Source of the DNA: Ophiocordyceps camponoti-saundersi (nom. inval.)
Lineage: Eukaryota; Ascomycota; Sordariomycetes; Hypocreales; Ophiocordycipitaceae
Assembly (NCBI GenBank): GCA_003339415.1
Contig: PDHQ01000013.1
Location: 44,931 to 108,930, forward strand
Length of the DNA stretch: 64,000 bases
Reading direction: 5' to 3'
Positions within the stretch are counted from its first letter, which is position 1. The number at the start of each line of letters is the position of its first letter. The notes under the pieces are model-generated. The model saw only the letters and a list, made by a program, of their open reading frames with translations. It did no database searches and had not been told where the DNA came from. The translations under genes were made by a program, and so were the position numbers. Shown here one piece after another: positions 1 through 10,866 of the stretch.

Positions 1-1404
1 GGCCTTCCAGAGGCGGCCCTGGGCGTTAGCCGCTGGTTTCTCTTTGGCTACGAGGGCGTCTTCAAGAAAAACGAGGAGCTTGCCTTCAAATACGCGCAAG
101 AGGCGGCCACGGCGAAGCTCCCGACTGGAGAATTTGCCATGGGTTACTATTACGAGATTGGCATCCACGTCAGCAAGAGCATCAACGACGCACGAAAATG
201 GTATCAGCTCGCAGCTGAACACGGCAACAAAGACGCGCAAAATCGCCTGGACTCCCTTAACCAGGACAAGAGCCTCTCTAAGAAAGATCACGAGACGACA
301 ACGCTGACGCGCATCAAGTCGCAACATGGCTCTCAACGAGGGAAGCGCCCCGAGCGGTTCAAGCAGCCCCAGCAAATGCCGACGTTGAAAGAGAGCGGCT
401 CATCGCCAATTCTGGAGAACGATGCGCGGAAGCTGTCAATGGTTGCATCGTCAGGAGCGAACTCCCCCCGCATGTCGCCTCAAGCGTCTCCGGGCATCAG
501 GCCTACCATAGTATCCGAAAGCGCATCGCTTTCAGATCCGTCGAGAGTGACCACGGTGGGCGGCGATCGACAGCCGGCCTTTAGTATCAGGCCAGATGTT
601 GCGTCGCGGCCCCGATCCGCCGCTCCATACCCCGAGGACGGACGGCCGCTGTCCAATCGCTCGCGATCCACGGCGCCGTACCCAGAAGACGATGTCGCCA
701 GCGGGCCTAATTTATACCACAATATGGGGCCGCAATCGTCTTACGCGGATCGGCCCATCAGCAATCTCGGCGGCAAAGGTCCTGCCACGGGCCCGCGACC
801 CATGCCGACTTCGCACAGCGTAGGAAGTTTGCAGCAGCAACCGGTGCCTCCGTCTCAGGGGAGGATCGCCTCTGCCGGCTACAACCGTGCCAGTCCCGTG
901 GGCTATCGACACCAAAGTCCGGGCCCGAACAACGCTAGCGGTCGTCCCTATCCAAGCGACTACTCGCAAGGGCGACCGTCAAGCACGCAACCATACCCAA
1001 GCGGCAACAGAATGCCGAAGCAAAATGACTCCCGTGTCCCAAGTCAGGGCCAGGAGCGGTTGTCCAGAGTGCCTGGGGCGACGGGTCGGCCGGAGCGACT
1101 GGGCTCGGCGCCTCCGCAGGATCCTCAGAGACTACCACGAATGTCTCCCGGCCCGGGTCAGGCGACGTCGAGGCCAGGCATGGGGAGGATTGGCAGCGCG
1201 CCCTCCGGACAAGGTGGTCCAGCCCTTTCCGTGTCGGGCTCACAGAGTTCGGCAGGATCTTCATCATCTAAGCCCAAACAAGGCCCAGCAACGTTTGAGG
1301 ATATGGGGATTCCGCAGGGGAAGCAGGAAGGTGATTGTGTAAGTCGCCACGGTTCTCGGTCCTACCTAAGCCTACATCTAATTCGAAAGCAGGTTGTCAT
1401 GTGA
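1..1404 (+). CDS. skt5: Skt5/Chs4-like chitin synthase activator, 3' part
   Basis: Partial: the frame is open from base 1, so the N-terminus lies outside the window. The first ~80 residues form two Sel1-type repeats (for example DARKWYQLAAEHGNKDAQNR). A long Pro/Ser/Arg-rich disordered tail follows, in which a PYPEDGRPLSNRSRS-like block is repeated. Skt5/Chs4 proteins bind and activate class IV chitin synthase at the plasma membrane (family knowledge). A 54-nt intron (1339-1392; donor GTAAGT, acceptor GCAG) is inferred near the end. Splicing joins GDC to VVM and ends the protein in CVVM, a CaaX box like the CVIM of yeast Chs4. Unspliced RNA stays in frame to the same stop (1402-1404) but loses the cysteine. 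The next gene starts 473 bp downstream on the same strand. Family assignment is strong; the splice choice rests on the CaaX match. Confidence 0.85.
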   Translation, partial: GLPEAALGVSRWFLFGYEGVFKKNEELAFKYAQEAATAKLPTGEFAMGYYYEIGIHVSKSINDARKWYQLAAEHGNKDAQNRLDSLNQDKSLSKKDHETTTLTRIKSQHGSQRGKRPERFKQPQQMPTLKESGSSPILENDARKLSMVASSGANSPRMSPQASPGIRPTIVSESASLSDPSRVTTVGGDRQPAFSIRPDVASRPRSAAPYPEDGRPLSNRSRSTAPYPEDDVASGPNLYHNMGPQSSYADRPISNLGGKGPATGPRPMPTSHSVGSLQQQPVPPSQGRIASAGYNRASPVGYRHQSPGPNNASGRPYPSDYSQGRPSSTQPYPSGNRMPKQNDSRVPSQGQERLSRVPGATGRPERLGSAPPQDPQRLPRMSPGPGQATSRPGMGRIGSAPSGQGGPALSVSGSQSSAGSSSSKPKQGPATFEDMGIPQGKQEGDCVSRHGSRSYLSLHLIRKQVVM

Positions 1405-1877
1405 TGTGAAGCTGCAACTATCAAGCTGAAAGATGTGAGGAAGCCCTGCGAGCGACGTGACAGGTTGCGTCGCGAGCTTTGCACAGAGTGGAAAGGACGT
1501 TGGATACTGCGGTCGCCGCATTGCCGTGGAGTCGAAGGGGCTACTTTGCTTGGTGCGAGGTGACGGTTGTGCAGAGGGAGACGAGATGCGTACATATAAC
1601 ACAAGGCCGTCGTCTGCCTTGCAATACATAATCTGCGTCCAGGCGTGTGACCGGCGGATGCCGAGCGGGAAGCCGGAGTTAGGTCCGCTCGGGCGCCGGA
1701 GTTAGTTCCACTCAGGCCGGGACTTCACTCGGTCGACGTCTCGTGACTTGTCGGCGACATGGCGACATGTTGACGGGCGTTCGTAGAAGGGGGACCAGGG
1801 TGAGCTGGGAATGATGACAGGCCTTAGGTAAGGCAAGCCACACGAAGTCGCAGAAAATCACTTCAAGACACCTCGTC
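1405..1877. other. intergenic spacer, Skt5 to MFS
   Basis: 473 bp between two genes on the + strand. It should hold the Skt5 3' UTR and the MFS promoter. I see no conserved ORF, RNA gene or clear repeat. Confidence 0.6.
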
Positions 1878-3573
1878 ATGGCCTCGCCGCTGGTGAAGCC
1901 CCCATATGGTGGTGGGCCAATGGACGTCGACAAGATTGGGGCCGAGGCCCGGATCCGCCGCTCCGTATGTGCCGGCTCCGTCGTTATCGTCTCATGAATG
2001 CCGACTGACATATAGGAGGCGGGCGCAGTTCGATCGGCGCGTGCTTCCCTTGGTTTGCTGCCTCTATGTCTGCTCGTACCTGGATCGCGGAAATATTGGG
2101 AACGCAAAGACGGCGGGAGCGCAAGATGCACTGGGCCTCGACTCGACGCAATGGGCCTGGGTCCTCAACTCCTTCTACGCCTGCTACGTTCTCTTTGAGT
2201 GGACGACGATGTTGTGGAGGATTCTTCCTGCCAGCATCTTTGTCTCGTTCCTTTGTCTATGGTTAGGGGCATCATGATATCATCACCCCGTACCTACTTA
2301 TTCACGGGCCCCAACACTGACGGCGTATCAAGCTGGGGCGCGGCCGCCATGAGCTCCGGTGCGGCTCACAACATGGGCGAGTTGATCGTGACTCGCTGCC
2401 TCCTCGGCGTCTTCGAGGCTACCTTCGGCTCCGGCGCACCGTACTTCCTGTCATTGCTCTACAAGCGGCGAGAATTGGCGTTGCGCATGTCTATTCTACT
2501 AGGCATGATGCCATTGGCCAATACGTTTGCCTCCAGCTTGGCCTATGGCATCACGCAGATACGCGGTTCAATCGAGCCTTGGAGGCTCCTGTTCATCATA
2601 GGTACCTAAGCACAATGCCCCTTTCTTGTTTCTTTCTCTTCTCCAAGAAGACAATTGCCGACCCATATTGCAGAAGGCTCTTTTTCCATTGTTCTGGCCC
2701 CATTCATCTACTTTTTTCTCATCGACTCGCCGGCCACGGCCCGATTCCTCACGGCGGAGGAGCAGCTTCTGGCCGTTGAACGACTGCAGCTCCGTGACTC
2801 GACGGCGCGGCGGGGCGTTCGGTGGGGCCAGGTGTTGGCCAGCCTGCAAGACTACAAGACGTACGTTCATGCAGGTATTCATTTCAGCGCCAACTATTCC
2901 TTTGCCGCGCTGTCGAACTTTTTGCCGACCATCGTCCATGACATGGGCCATGACCCGGTCAGCGCTCAGGGGCTCACGGCGCCTGCATACTTCGCCGCCT
3001 TCTTGCTCTGCGTCGTCACGTCATATCTGTCGGACAGGACGGGTTGGCGAGGCGTCATGCTGGCCGGCTCAGCAGTGGTGGCCGTCGTCGGCTACGGGCT
3101 GCTTGTCGGGTGCCGTGATGCTGGTTCGCGCTACGTCGGCGTGTGGCTGGCTGCCTGTGGCTCCTTTCCGGCGCTGAGCCTCAACGTCACCTGGCAATTG
3201 AATAATCAGGGCGGCGACTCCAAGAGAGGCGCCGGCCTGGCCATATTCCTGACGCTGGGACAGTGCTCGTCCTTTGTGAGCAGCGCCGTGTTTCCGACAA
3301 GCGATGCGTAAGAGGTTTTCCCCCGTCATGTATATTACAGGACCGACGGACTGACGGATCTTTCGGCGAGGGTTCAGACCGTTTTATACCAGGGGCTGCG
3401 CCGTTGGCTGCGGCTTGACTGGGCTTATGCTGGTACTTGCTCTCGGCATGCACTTTGCCCTCGAAGCGGAGAACCGGCGTCGAGACCGGATGTATGGGCC
3501 TGCCGATGCTGAGGGTGAGGTGGACGTTACGGAGGCAGGTGACGATCACGCCGACTTTCGATACGTGACGTGA
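1878..3573 (+). CDS. MFS permease, allantoate/anion:cation symporter type
   Basis: Five exons: 1878-1964, 2029-2261, 2333-2601, 2674-3307, 3378-3573; 472 aa. Introns are 64, 71, 72 and 70 nt, with standard donors (GTATGT, GTTAGG, GTACCT, GTAAGA) and a CTGAC branch point in the first. The product is a twelve-helix transporter of the Dal5/Tna1 type (allantoate, nicotinate and vitamin permeases). Evidence includes the first-helix motif SYLDRGNIGNAKTAG, the helix 2-3 stretch SQWAWVLNSFY-like, GVFEATFGSG in helix 4, and the C-terminal NNQGGDSKRGAG region. It should sit in the plasma membrane and import a small organic anion; the substrate cannot be read from sequence. The tail after the last helix is short and acidic. 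The first acceptor (GCGCAG, 2028) was chosen because it restores FDRRVLPL in frame. Confidence 0.88.
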
Positions 3574-3927
3574 GCTCGAGATGGAATGCAGCAGGTGACC
3601 TTGAAACAGAGTCAGGGCGTCGTTTTAGAGTGAATGACGCAGTGAGGGTGAGGGCGGGTTGTTGCTGAAGAGGCAGGTAAAATAGATAAGAGGTCGGAGG
3701 GATGATAGAGTACGTAAGCGTGTTCGCCTTCTCTCAGCCTTTTTATCTCATCTCATCTGCTCTCCCTTCTCCATCTCGTCCAATATTCATAAGAAGACAG
3801 CTGTTATAATCTTTCTACATACGGATTGGCCGGCGGACCACCGACCTCCACACTGCCAAGTGCCAAGCCTGCACGTCGATAGCTTACATAAATATAAATC
3901 ACCAAAGACGGGGCACTCGCCATCATC
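3574..3927. other. intergenic spacer and alkaline phosphatase promoter
   Basis: About 350 bp after the MFS stop. It contains a pyrimidine-rich TCTCATCT run near 3740-3780 and an AT-rich TATAAAT-like element near 3890. Both fit a promoter and leader for the downstream phosphatase. No ORF of interest. Confidence 0.5.
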
Positions 3928-5641
3928 ATGGTTCGTCGCGGCAAGACAAAGAGACTCCTGTTGACTTGACACCCATCAATAACCAGCTTTTGCCCAGGCG
4001 TCCGAGAATAGGCCCCTCTTGGAGAACGAAACCCAAGATGACGATAGAAAACCCAGGCACGCCCACCGCTGGCAGCGCGTCCGCGAAATCGTCTTCTTCG
4101 TTTGGGCCCTCATTGCCACTGCTGCCGTTATCATCATCGCCGTCTGGACACAGCATAGCCAGCAAACTTCGGGCCGCTCTGCCAAGCGGAACCTCGTCTT
4201 CATGGTCTCTGATGGCATGGGCCCAGCCTCATTATCCTTGACACGAAGCTATCGCCAGCTGATCCACAAGCTTCCTCTCGACGATATCCTCGTTCTGGAC
4301 AAGCATCTTGCCGGCTCCAGCCGCACCCGGTCCAGCAATTCCCTTGTCACCGACAGCGCTGCCGGAGCTACAGCCTTTTCTTGTGGCAAGAAGAGTTACA
4401 ACGGCGCCATCTCGATGCTGCCAGACCTTCAACCCTGCGGCTCCGTCCTTGAGGCCGCCAAACGGGCTGGATATATGACGGGCCTTGTCGTCACCACCGA
4501 CATCACCGACGCTACGCCTGCCTGCTTCGCCAGCCACGTCCAGCTTCGCGGCATGCAAGACGAGATCGCTCTTCAGGAGATTGGTCAGGGCCCCCTCGGC
4601 CGCACCGTCGACCTCATGCTCGGTGGCGGCCGCTGCCATTTCCTACCCAACAGCACAGACGGCAGCTGTCGTGGCGATGATGTCGACGTCGTGCGTCTGG
4701 CGCAAGAGAAGCATGACTGGACCTACATCTCCGACCGCGACGGGTTCGATTCACTGAAGAGCGGCGATGACGTAAAGCTACCGCTGATGGGTCTTTTCGC
4801 CCCGTCAGATGTGCCCTTCGAGATGGACCGCCGGCGGATGAATGACACCTACCCCAGCCTGAGCGAGATGGCCAAGACCGCTCTACGGATCCTTGAAAAG
4901 GCCACAGCCGACAGCGACAAGGGCTTCTTTCTCATGATTGAGGGCAGCCGCATCGATCATGCCGGCCACATCAACGACCCGGCCGCCCAGGTGCGCGAGA
5001 TCCTCGAGTACGACAAGACCTTTGGCATCGCGCAGGCCTTCCTAGATAACAGCAAAGCCGACGGCGTACTTGTCGGCACTAGCGATCACGAGACCGGCGG
5101 TCTTTCCCTCGCTCTCCAGGAGCCAGGCCACCTACCTGTTTATAACTGGTTTCCGCACGTGCTGGCCAACGCATCTCGCTCGTCCGAGCAGCTAGCCGCC
5201 GACCTGCAGGGCCACATCGCCAGCAAACTCCTTTCGCGCGACGAGCTCAAGGCGTGGATTAACAACGAGCTAATTCTCGCGGGTCTGGGCATTGCCGACG
5301 CCTCCGACGACGAGCTCTCACTGCTCGCCGATAACCCGGACGCCTCCGTCACCATTTTCGCCGCCATCATATCTCTGCGCGCACACATCGGCTGGAGCAC
5401 CCACGGTCACTCCGCCGTCGACGTTAACATCTACGCCTCCCCCGGACGGGACACGGATTCCCTACGCGGCAACGTCGAGAACACCGAAGTCGGCCGCTTC
5501 CTGAGTGACTATCTTGACGTCGACGTCGACGCCATCACTCGCGAGCTGCGTCGCAAGACCAAGGCTCTGTCTAAAGGACACGTAGTGGTTGATAAGACAC
5601 CGGAAGTCGCCGACGAGCCCTACGTCTCGGACAGCCTGTAG
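3928..5641 (+). CDS. pho8: Vacuolar alkaline phosphatase (Pho8 family)
   Basis: The frame is open from about 3983 to the stop at 5639-5641, roughly 550 aa. A short cytosolic tail (RPLLENE, an acidic dileucine-like signal) precedes one signal-anchor helix (FFVWALIATAAVIIIAVW). The luminal catalytic domain follows: VSDGMG (metal Asp), the nucleophile motif DSAAGATAF, EGSRIDHAGH, and SDHETGG plus WSTHGHSAVD for Zn/Mg binding. It removes phosphate from monoesters in the vacuole lumen and is a type II membrane protein. The start is unresolved. No ATG lies in frame before the membrane helix, so a tiny first exon is likely. The only close ATG is 3928. It can be joined by a GC-AG intron (3941-3986) or a weak GT donor at 3931 with acceptor 3997. 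The coordinates given use this ATG. Confidence 0.9.
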
Positions 5642-6376
5642 CGCAGGCTGTGGGGACCCAAGCTCGGGGGGCGATTGGCGTCATCGGCTGGTGTGAGCTT
5701 ATGCGGCGGGCGGCCCTGTTGCCATGGGTCTTCAGCTGTCATTTTCCGTCTCTCCTGGTGGCTTCTTATCTACATGATAGATTCTCTTGATAAATAGGAT
5801 TACGGCTTGGATTGTCAGGTTACGGCACCTCCCTCCCTCCCTCCCTCCCTCCACACCAGCTTCCCGAGAGAGGCATCTGTGCCGCTGCGAGACGCGCGTC
5901 ACGATAAAGGTGTATGTGTATATGTATGCATGTGTGTTTTATGGATGTGGATGTGCGTGTGTGCGTGTGGGCTGCTGGCATTTGTGGCTGCCAGTCTCAG
6001 CTCTGTGCTGCAAAGCATGAGCAAGACTATTCTGGCTTCCTGCATTACAGCCATGTTATCATCACGACGAATATCTTCAACTGGGAAACCTCAGCCGTCG
6101 TCTCCGATATCGTCACACAACTATCCGTACTTGCATACATAACGTATGCGTGTCACAACTCACAACCATCTTCCTCACCATCCTCCATGCTAGCCATATG
6201 TAGGATGAGCCATCGTCATCTCACTCTTTCATCTCAGCTGTAACCAAGCATAAACAAGACCATTCATCGTCGACTACCTCTTACATATACCTACCTACCG
6301 GGACACATCATATAGAAAATACGCACGACACTCAATTCGCCCCCAAGAAACCCCCCCTATCCAATATTCACTCCTA
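5642..6376. other. intergenic spacer with short repeats
   Basis: 735 bp between two convergent genes. It contains a CTCC tandem run (about 5829-5853) and a TG/TATG-rich stretch (about 5910-5970). Open frames here are short and repeat-derived; I do not call any. Confidence 0.6.
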
Positions 6377-8254
6377 TCATGGCGCATCGCTATACCGGAC
6401 ATAAAGCCGGTCCAAAAAGTGCGAGTGGCGTATGCCGTTAGGCCTCGCCTTGGCAAATGCCTCTATGGCTTTCGGAACGGTGAAGCCGCACCGCTCCACA
6501 AGGTAGCACACAATGAAGTAGCCGGTACGGTTGAAGCCGTAGTGGCAGTGGACGCCGACGACGGCCGACTCGAGCCCTTGCTCGGCGCGTTTCCTTCGTA
6601 TGTCATCCACCAGGTTGATAAAGGCCTCGGTCTCGTGCGCCTGGGGCGGAATCTTGGACACGGTGGGGAACTTGTGATAATGAACGCGGCCGCCGCGCTC
6701 GAGGCCTCGAGGGTCGTAGACGGGCTGGTCCTTGGAGATGTCAACCACGTCCTTGATGAGTGCACCCCATGTCTCGACGAAGGCCGTCGGACAGTGCACG
6801 TCGTCGGCTTCACGAAGCGTCTTCATCGCCCGGAAGACGGGCTTGCCGACGGGGCCGATGACATCGGACACAGGCGGAACCGACTTCCACTTGTTGAGAT
6901 TCTTGACATCCCATTTACCCTCGCGGGATAGGTACTGCAGCTGCCAGGCCAGCGACAGTCGTTGTGTGATGCTTGTGGCTAAGAAGTCGGAGATGAAGCC
7001 TGCCAGGGCGCGAGCCGTGCGCGGCATGTAGAGCAGGGTGTGGTTCGCCGGGGCCGGCATCAAGCGCGACCGTATAACCTGCCGAGGCCGCCGTGGCTGG
7101 GGCGGGAGGGGCACGGGTAGGCCCCCGATAGCTTCTACCGGAGTCGAGGGATCCTCATGCGTGTCATCGTCATCAGTAGAAGCGCCATGGCTGACGGCTC
7201 TCGCTTCGAGGCTGTCCTGCTGGACGTCGTCCGATGTTTGCGGGTGATCGTCCTGGGAACTCGATGAAAAGTCGAGGAGAGCCGCAGTCTCCACAGTCTC
7301 TTCCTCGGCCACGCCGTCAGCCTCTTTTCCTGATGCGGACCGGGCCTCTCGCATGGCCTTCTCGATCACTTCCACTGCCTCCGGCGGCGTCACATGGTCA
7401 TCTTCGCCAGCGATAAGAAAGACAGGAGCTTGAATACCAGCCCAAACGTCAAGCCCCGGAATGCCGCCAACGGGTTTGTGATGGACGTAATTGGCGAGCG
7501 CTCCGTAAGCCATACGCCTCCACACAGACGTACGGCTCTGCTTGTTGAAGCGGTACTGGAGAAGCCTCAGCTCCGGCTCGGCGTCCGGTCCGACGTAGCG
7601 AGAGACGCTCCGGCTTTCCAACCCTCCGATGCTGTCCCAGAGACGCCATAGAGAGAAGATCCAGCCCGGGATCCACAGGAGTCGCCGCAAAAAGGTGGTA
7701 GTAGATTCGTTCATTGGCCCGGACGTGGGGCAGATGGCGATGAGCCCGACGACGTGGTCGGCTACAGAGGTGGGGTAAGTACTGGTCGTGCTAGCGAGAG
7801 CTGCTGCCAGGGTAGTTCCCAAGCTGTGGCCGATCAAGACCACGCCCTGGTCGGCATCGGCATCGCGATAGTCTTCGATGACAAGAGTGAGCAGTTCCAC
7901 CAGGGCCCGGGGGGTATACGCGTCCCACGATGTGACAGAGTAGTCTGAACGGCCGCCGCCAGGATGGTCAATGGCCAGGCAAGGCGCGAGGTCGACGAGG
8001 CTGCTCAGTAAGGGGTGGAACTGGGCAACGGAGCCCCCGAGACCAGGGATGCAGACCAGTAGGGGCAACGGAGACGGGAGCTCCTTGGCCTTGGCATGCT
8101 GGCGAAAGAAGACTCTAATGTTGGAGTAGTGGAAGCGGCTCGTCGTGTAGCTCTTGAACTTGGAGTGCTCCTTGAGCAGAGGCGGGTCGGTGAGGTGGGC
8201 ATCCGTGCAGTTCACAGCCCAGGCGGCCGTTGCTGAGTCCCGAGCAGCTGCCAT
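6377..8254 (-). CDS. Fusion: alpha/beta-hydrolase + capping-type RNA triphosphatase-like cysteine phosphatase
   Basis: Single exon, 625 aa from the first ATG (8254). The frame stays open 20 codons upstream with no ATG, so an upstream exon is possible. Residues ~60-430 are an alpha/beta-hydrolase: oxyanion region CIPGLGGS, nucleophile elbow GHSLG (Ser144), acid in AGEDDHV (Asp285/286), and candidate base His405 in NHTLLY. An acidic Ser-rich insert (~300-385) lies between acid and base. Residues ~455-625 are a cysteine phosphatase with VHCHYGFNRTG (Cys570, Arg576). The flanks DISKDQPVYDPRGLE and KAIEAFAKARPNGI resemble the triphosphatase domain of animal mRNA capping enzyme more than ordinary dual-specificity phosphatases. 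Both active sites look intact. Substrates are unknown; the hydrolase may act on lipid or ester. Convergent with the alkaline phosphatase gene. Confidence 0.85.
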   Translation of the reverse strand: MAAARDSATAAWAVNCTDAHLTDPPLLKEHSKFKSYTTSRFHYSNIRVFFRQHAKAKELPSPLPLLVCIPGLGGSVAQFHPLLSSLVDLAPCLAIDHPGGGRSDYSVTSWDAYTPRALVELLTLVIEDYRDADADQGVVLIGHSLGTTLAAALASTTSTYPTSVADHVVGLIAICPTSGPMNESTTTFLRRLLWIPGWIFSLWRLWDSIGGLESRSVSRYVGPDAEPELRLLQYRFNKQSRTSVWRRMAYGALANYVHHKPVGGIPGLDVWAGIQAPVFLIAGEDDHVTPPEAVEVIEKAMREARSASGKEADGVAEEETVETAALLDFSSSSQDDHPQTSDDVQQDSLEARAVSHGASTDDDDTHEDPSTPVEAIGGLPVPLPPQPRRPRQVIRSRLMPAPANHTLLYMPRTARALAGFISDFLATSITQRLSLAWQLQYLSREGKWDVKNLNKWKSVPPVSDVIGPVGKPVFRAMKTLREADDVHCPTAFVETWGALIKDVVDISKDQPVYDPRGLERGGRVHYHKFPTVSKIPPQAHETEAFINLVDDIRRKRAEQGLESAVVGVHCHYGFNRTGYFIVCYLVERCGFTVPKAIEAFAKARPNGIRHSHFLDRLYVRYSDAP

Positions 8255-8726
8255 GGCCCGCGGGTCATCGTCGACACCGGCTCTCCGTCCATATACCGCC
8301 TGATTGATTTGCAACGCAGATGTGCAAGGTAGCTAGCTGGACGTTTCCGGGGAACTTGTAGGCTACAACGCCCAACGAAGCCGGTGTGAAAAGATGAGGC
8401 GAAGCGTTGGGCGACGAAAACCAGCTTTTGTATTACGTAGGTAGGTACCTACTTACCGTCCGTCTAAGTGCTTATCAGATAAGAGGTGGTTAAGGCTGCA
8501 GAAGGTGTGCCGAGGCTTGAAGCGACGCCACCCTAGACATATTCCGTATTGACGCGACACGCACCAGCGCCGTGCTCCGTAAGGCCAGTTCGTCCGTAAA
8601 ACACGATGCTGCATTATCATACGGTATACGCCTCGCATTCGCGAAGACTGACGGCAATTTGAGAGTCTCATCATGACTCTCTTCTAACCCTCGACCGGCA
8701 GATGCATTATTGTATGTGGTAGAACT
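8255..8726. other. intergenic spacer
   Basis: About 470 bp holding the promoter of the fusion gene and the 3' UTR of the next - strand gene. A TAGGTAGGTACCTAC palindrome-type motif lies at about 8438-8453. Nothing else is recognised. Confidence 0.5.
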
Positions 8727-9516
8727 TCACGCCGCGCCCACGCCCTCCTTCCAACCGAGAGGTATCAACGCTGCCGCTACCTCAGATACACCGCGCTCCG
8801 TCGCCAATAGGTTGAAATGGGCAGCCGCGTTTCTTGTATCCAGCACCTCTACCTTCATGCCAAGCGACACAATGTGTTGCTTCATCATGGGGCTTAGTGG
8901 CAGGTTATACTTGCCGACCCCGATGACGAGCAGATCTCAACATATTTCCTGTTAGCCAAAATGACTCTCGTTTGCATGTTTGTCTGTGTGTGCAGGGCAA
9001 AATCGGTCGGCCAGTCGTACATAGGCCCTACATCTGCAAGGTGCAGAGGCCTGGAACGTATGGGTAAATACCTGGTCGTGGCGAGAGCACCTCGAAGAGC
9101 CCAAACGCCACCTTTGGGAGGTCGAATTGTCCCTTCTCATTGACAAGCTTCATGGCCCCGTTGATAAGCCATGGCCGCCAGGTAAAAGCCTGTCCGCTGA
9201 CTAAAAGTACCCCGTCACCGCCAGAGATGGTGATGCCGCTATTCAGCCCGAATCCGTCGTACAGACAGACATCCACAGACGTTGACGGGACCGGTGTGTT
9301 GCTGAGCATGTTCATTGCATCAAAATCTGTAGACGGTGGTTCCGAAGGGGGATTATCCTGCTTTTTCCAACCCGGTGTAGTGTGTATCCATCTCGGAGGA
9401 CGACTCGAGGCGACTGAGACACGGGGTCGAGAGACCGAATTCGAGCACCACAGCCTTGTGCAACGAACGAAATCTCTTCCAGCGATGCGCAAATGCCTTT
9501 CGATAATCCGCATCAT
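8727..9516 (-). CDS. NDUFAF3-like (Mth938/DUF498 domain) mitochondrial protein
   Basis: Two exons: 9516-9072 and 8935-8727; 217 aa. The 136-nt intron (donor GTATTT at 9071) was placed because joining P-R-P to DLLVIGVGK restores the family core. An Arg/Ser-rich N-terminus (RRxxx, WIHTTPGW) looks like a mitochondrial presequence. The Mth938 fold follows, with VDVCLYDGFGLNSGITISGG, then LLVSGQAFTWRPW and the LLVIGVGKYNLPLSP segment. Animal NDUFAF3 helps assemble the membrane arm of respiratory complex I in the matrix; the same role is inferred. ATG 9516 was chosen as the start because it begins a compact presequence; ATG 9624 in the same frame would add 36 residues. Confidence 0.85.
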
Positions 9517-10185
9517 GATGCCAGAATTGGCAAAACGTGTTGCTACTGTTTGATGTGCATAATGCTGTCGAATGGGCGTTGTTGAAGTGTGGGATGACGC
9601 TGACGTTGACGTTGTGAAAGACATATGTATGTACCCGTAGGCTTTAGGCTCGAGTGCCCCTCGCCTAGGATACACAGCTTGCGTTAGATGCATACATACA
9701 TAGTAGCCTGAGGAGAGGCTTAGAAGTGGAGAACACTGTCCAGACGCCTGACCAGGGACGGCGTGCAAGACATTATACTGGACACTTGATAGATGCGAGA
9801 GAGAATACTCAGCAGGGTATGAATACAGCATGGTTCAGGGCAAAAAGATGTTGTCGAGATATCATCACTTCAGGTCAGTAACCCAAATTGACCCGACTTT
9901 GTTCGACCCCGTCTAGAACCAAGACGCCAACAAGACTCAGCCTACAGACGTACAATTCGTCACCCAGAGCATCTATGAGCTTCATGCTTGCTGTGATACG
10001 AGTCGCTTGGTAGTCGAGGCACCAATGGCAGCGAAGGCGGGCATTCAGCCAGTCGCTGCTCGTATGTATGTACCATGCAGTCCCCTGTCCTGATTTAACA
10101 CCGTTTATGAGAACCCATCAATCACCATCGATCCTCACGGGGACGAGATTAGAAAGAAGACCGTTGCTCCGCCGACAAACCCAGT
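9517..10185. other. intergenic spacer
   Basis: About 670 bp between two - strand genes. It should hold the NDUFAF3-like promoter and the eL34 3' UTR. I see no ORF with family resemblance, no RNA gene and no notable repeat. Confidence 0.5.
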
Positions 10186-10688
10186 TTATTTCTTCTTCTG
10201 GCTCTGCTCCTGCTCCTTCAGCACCTTCTTGACGATCTTCTGCTCCTCGATGAGGAAGGCGCGAACGATGCGGTCACGAACGCAGCCGCCACATCTCGAT
10301 CCACCGTAGGCTCGCTGAACCGTCTTTTGAGGTTTGGAGATGTTGGCGTACTCTCGCGGTCGGAGGGCGGGAATCTGGTGGGTGATCTCTTGTCAGTCTT
10401 CCAATTCTGTCACACGCTGCTGGTCGCCTTTTTCGCTTTCGGCATCTGTGCCAGGCCACTCACGCCGGAAAGCTTGGCACCACAGTCGCCACACTTGGGG
10501 ACGGTGCCGCGCTTCTTGATGTGCAGAAGTCGGAGGTCGCCGCCGGGAGTCTTGATGACTCGGGTTCGGTTGGACCGAGTGTTGTAGCTACGCACTTCTC
10601 GTCAGTCCACGTTGCGAATGATTCTTCGACCTGACGAGAGGAGCACACACGGATTTTTACGGCGATAGGTGACTCGGTGGGATGCCAT
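10186..10688 (-). CDS. rpl34: 60S ribosomal protein eL34
   Basis: Three exons: 10688-10651, 10587-10464, 10374-10186; 116 aa, the usual length for eL34. Introns are 63 and 89 nt. Exon 1 encodes only 12 complete codons after the ATG region ([13 protein letters not shown]). The eL34 hallmarks are present: [16 protein letters not shown], the CxxC pair [18 protein letters not shown] and a second CxxC in [12 protein letters not shown] basic QSQKKK tail closes the protein. It is a cytosolic large-subunit protein near the tRNA exit region. The early, tiny first exon is typical of fungal ribosomal protein genes. A composite CACGTG/TGACGTCA element sits about 180 bp upstream. Confidence 0.97.
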
Positions 10689-10866
10689 TGTTTCTGGTTG
10701 TGTAGGCGATTTGCTTTGAGTATCTCGCCGATGGAGTGAAGAATTTCGAGATTTGGAGGGTTAAAATGTGTGGTCAGGAATAGGTCGTGCCCGCACCCCT
10801 GACCAATGAGAGCCTAGCACAGTGCCAGGCAGTCGATGGCAGTAGCGGTATTCTTGTGTACCATAT

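Noticed and set aside
5787..6243. Overlapping small frames over CTCC and TG repeats
   Set aside because: Repeat-derived, Cys/Val-rich artefacts in three frames.
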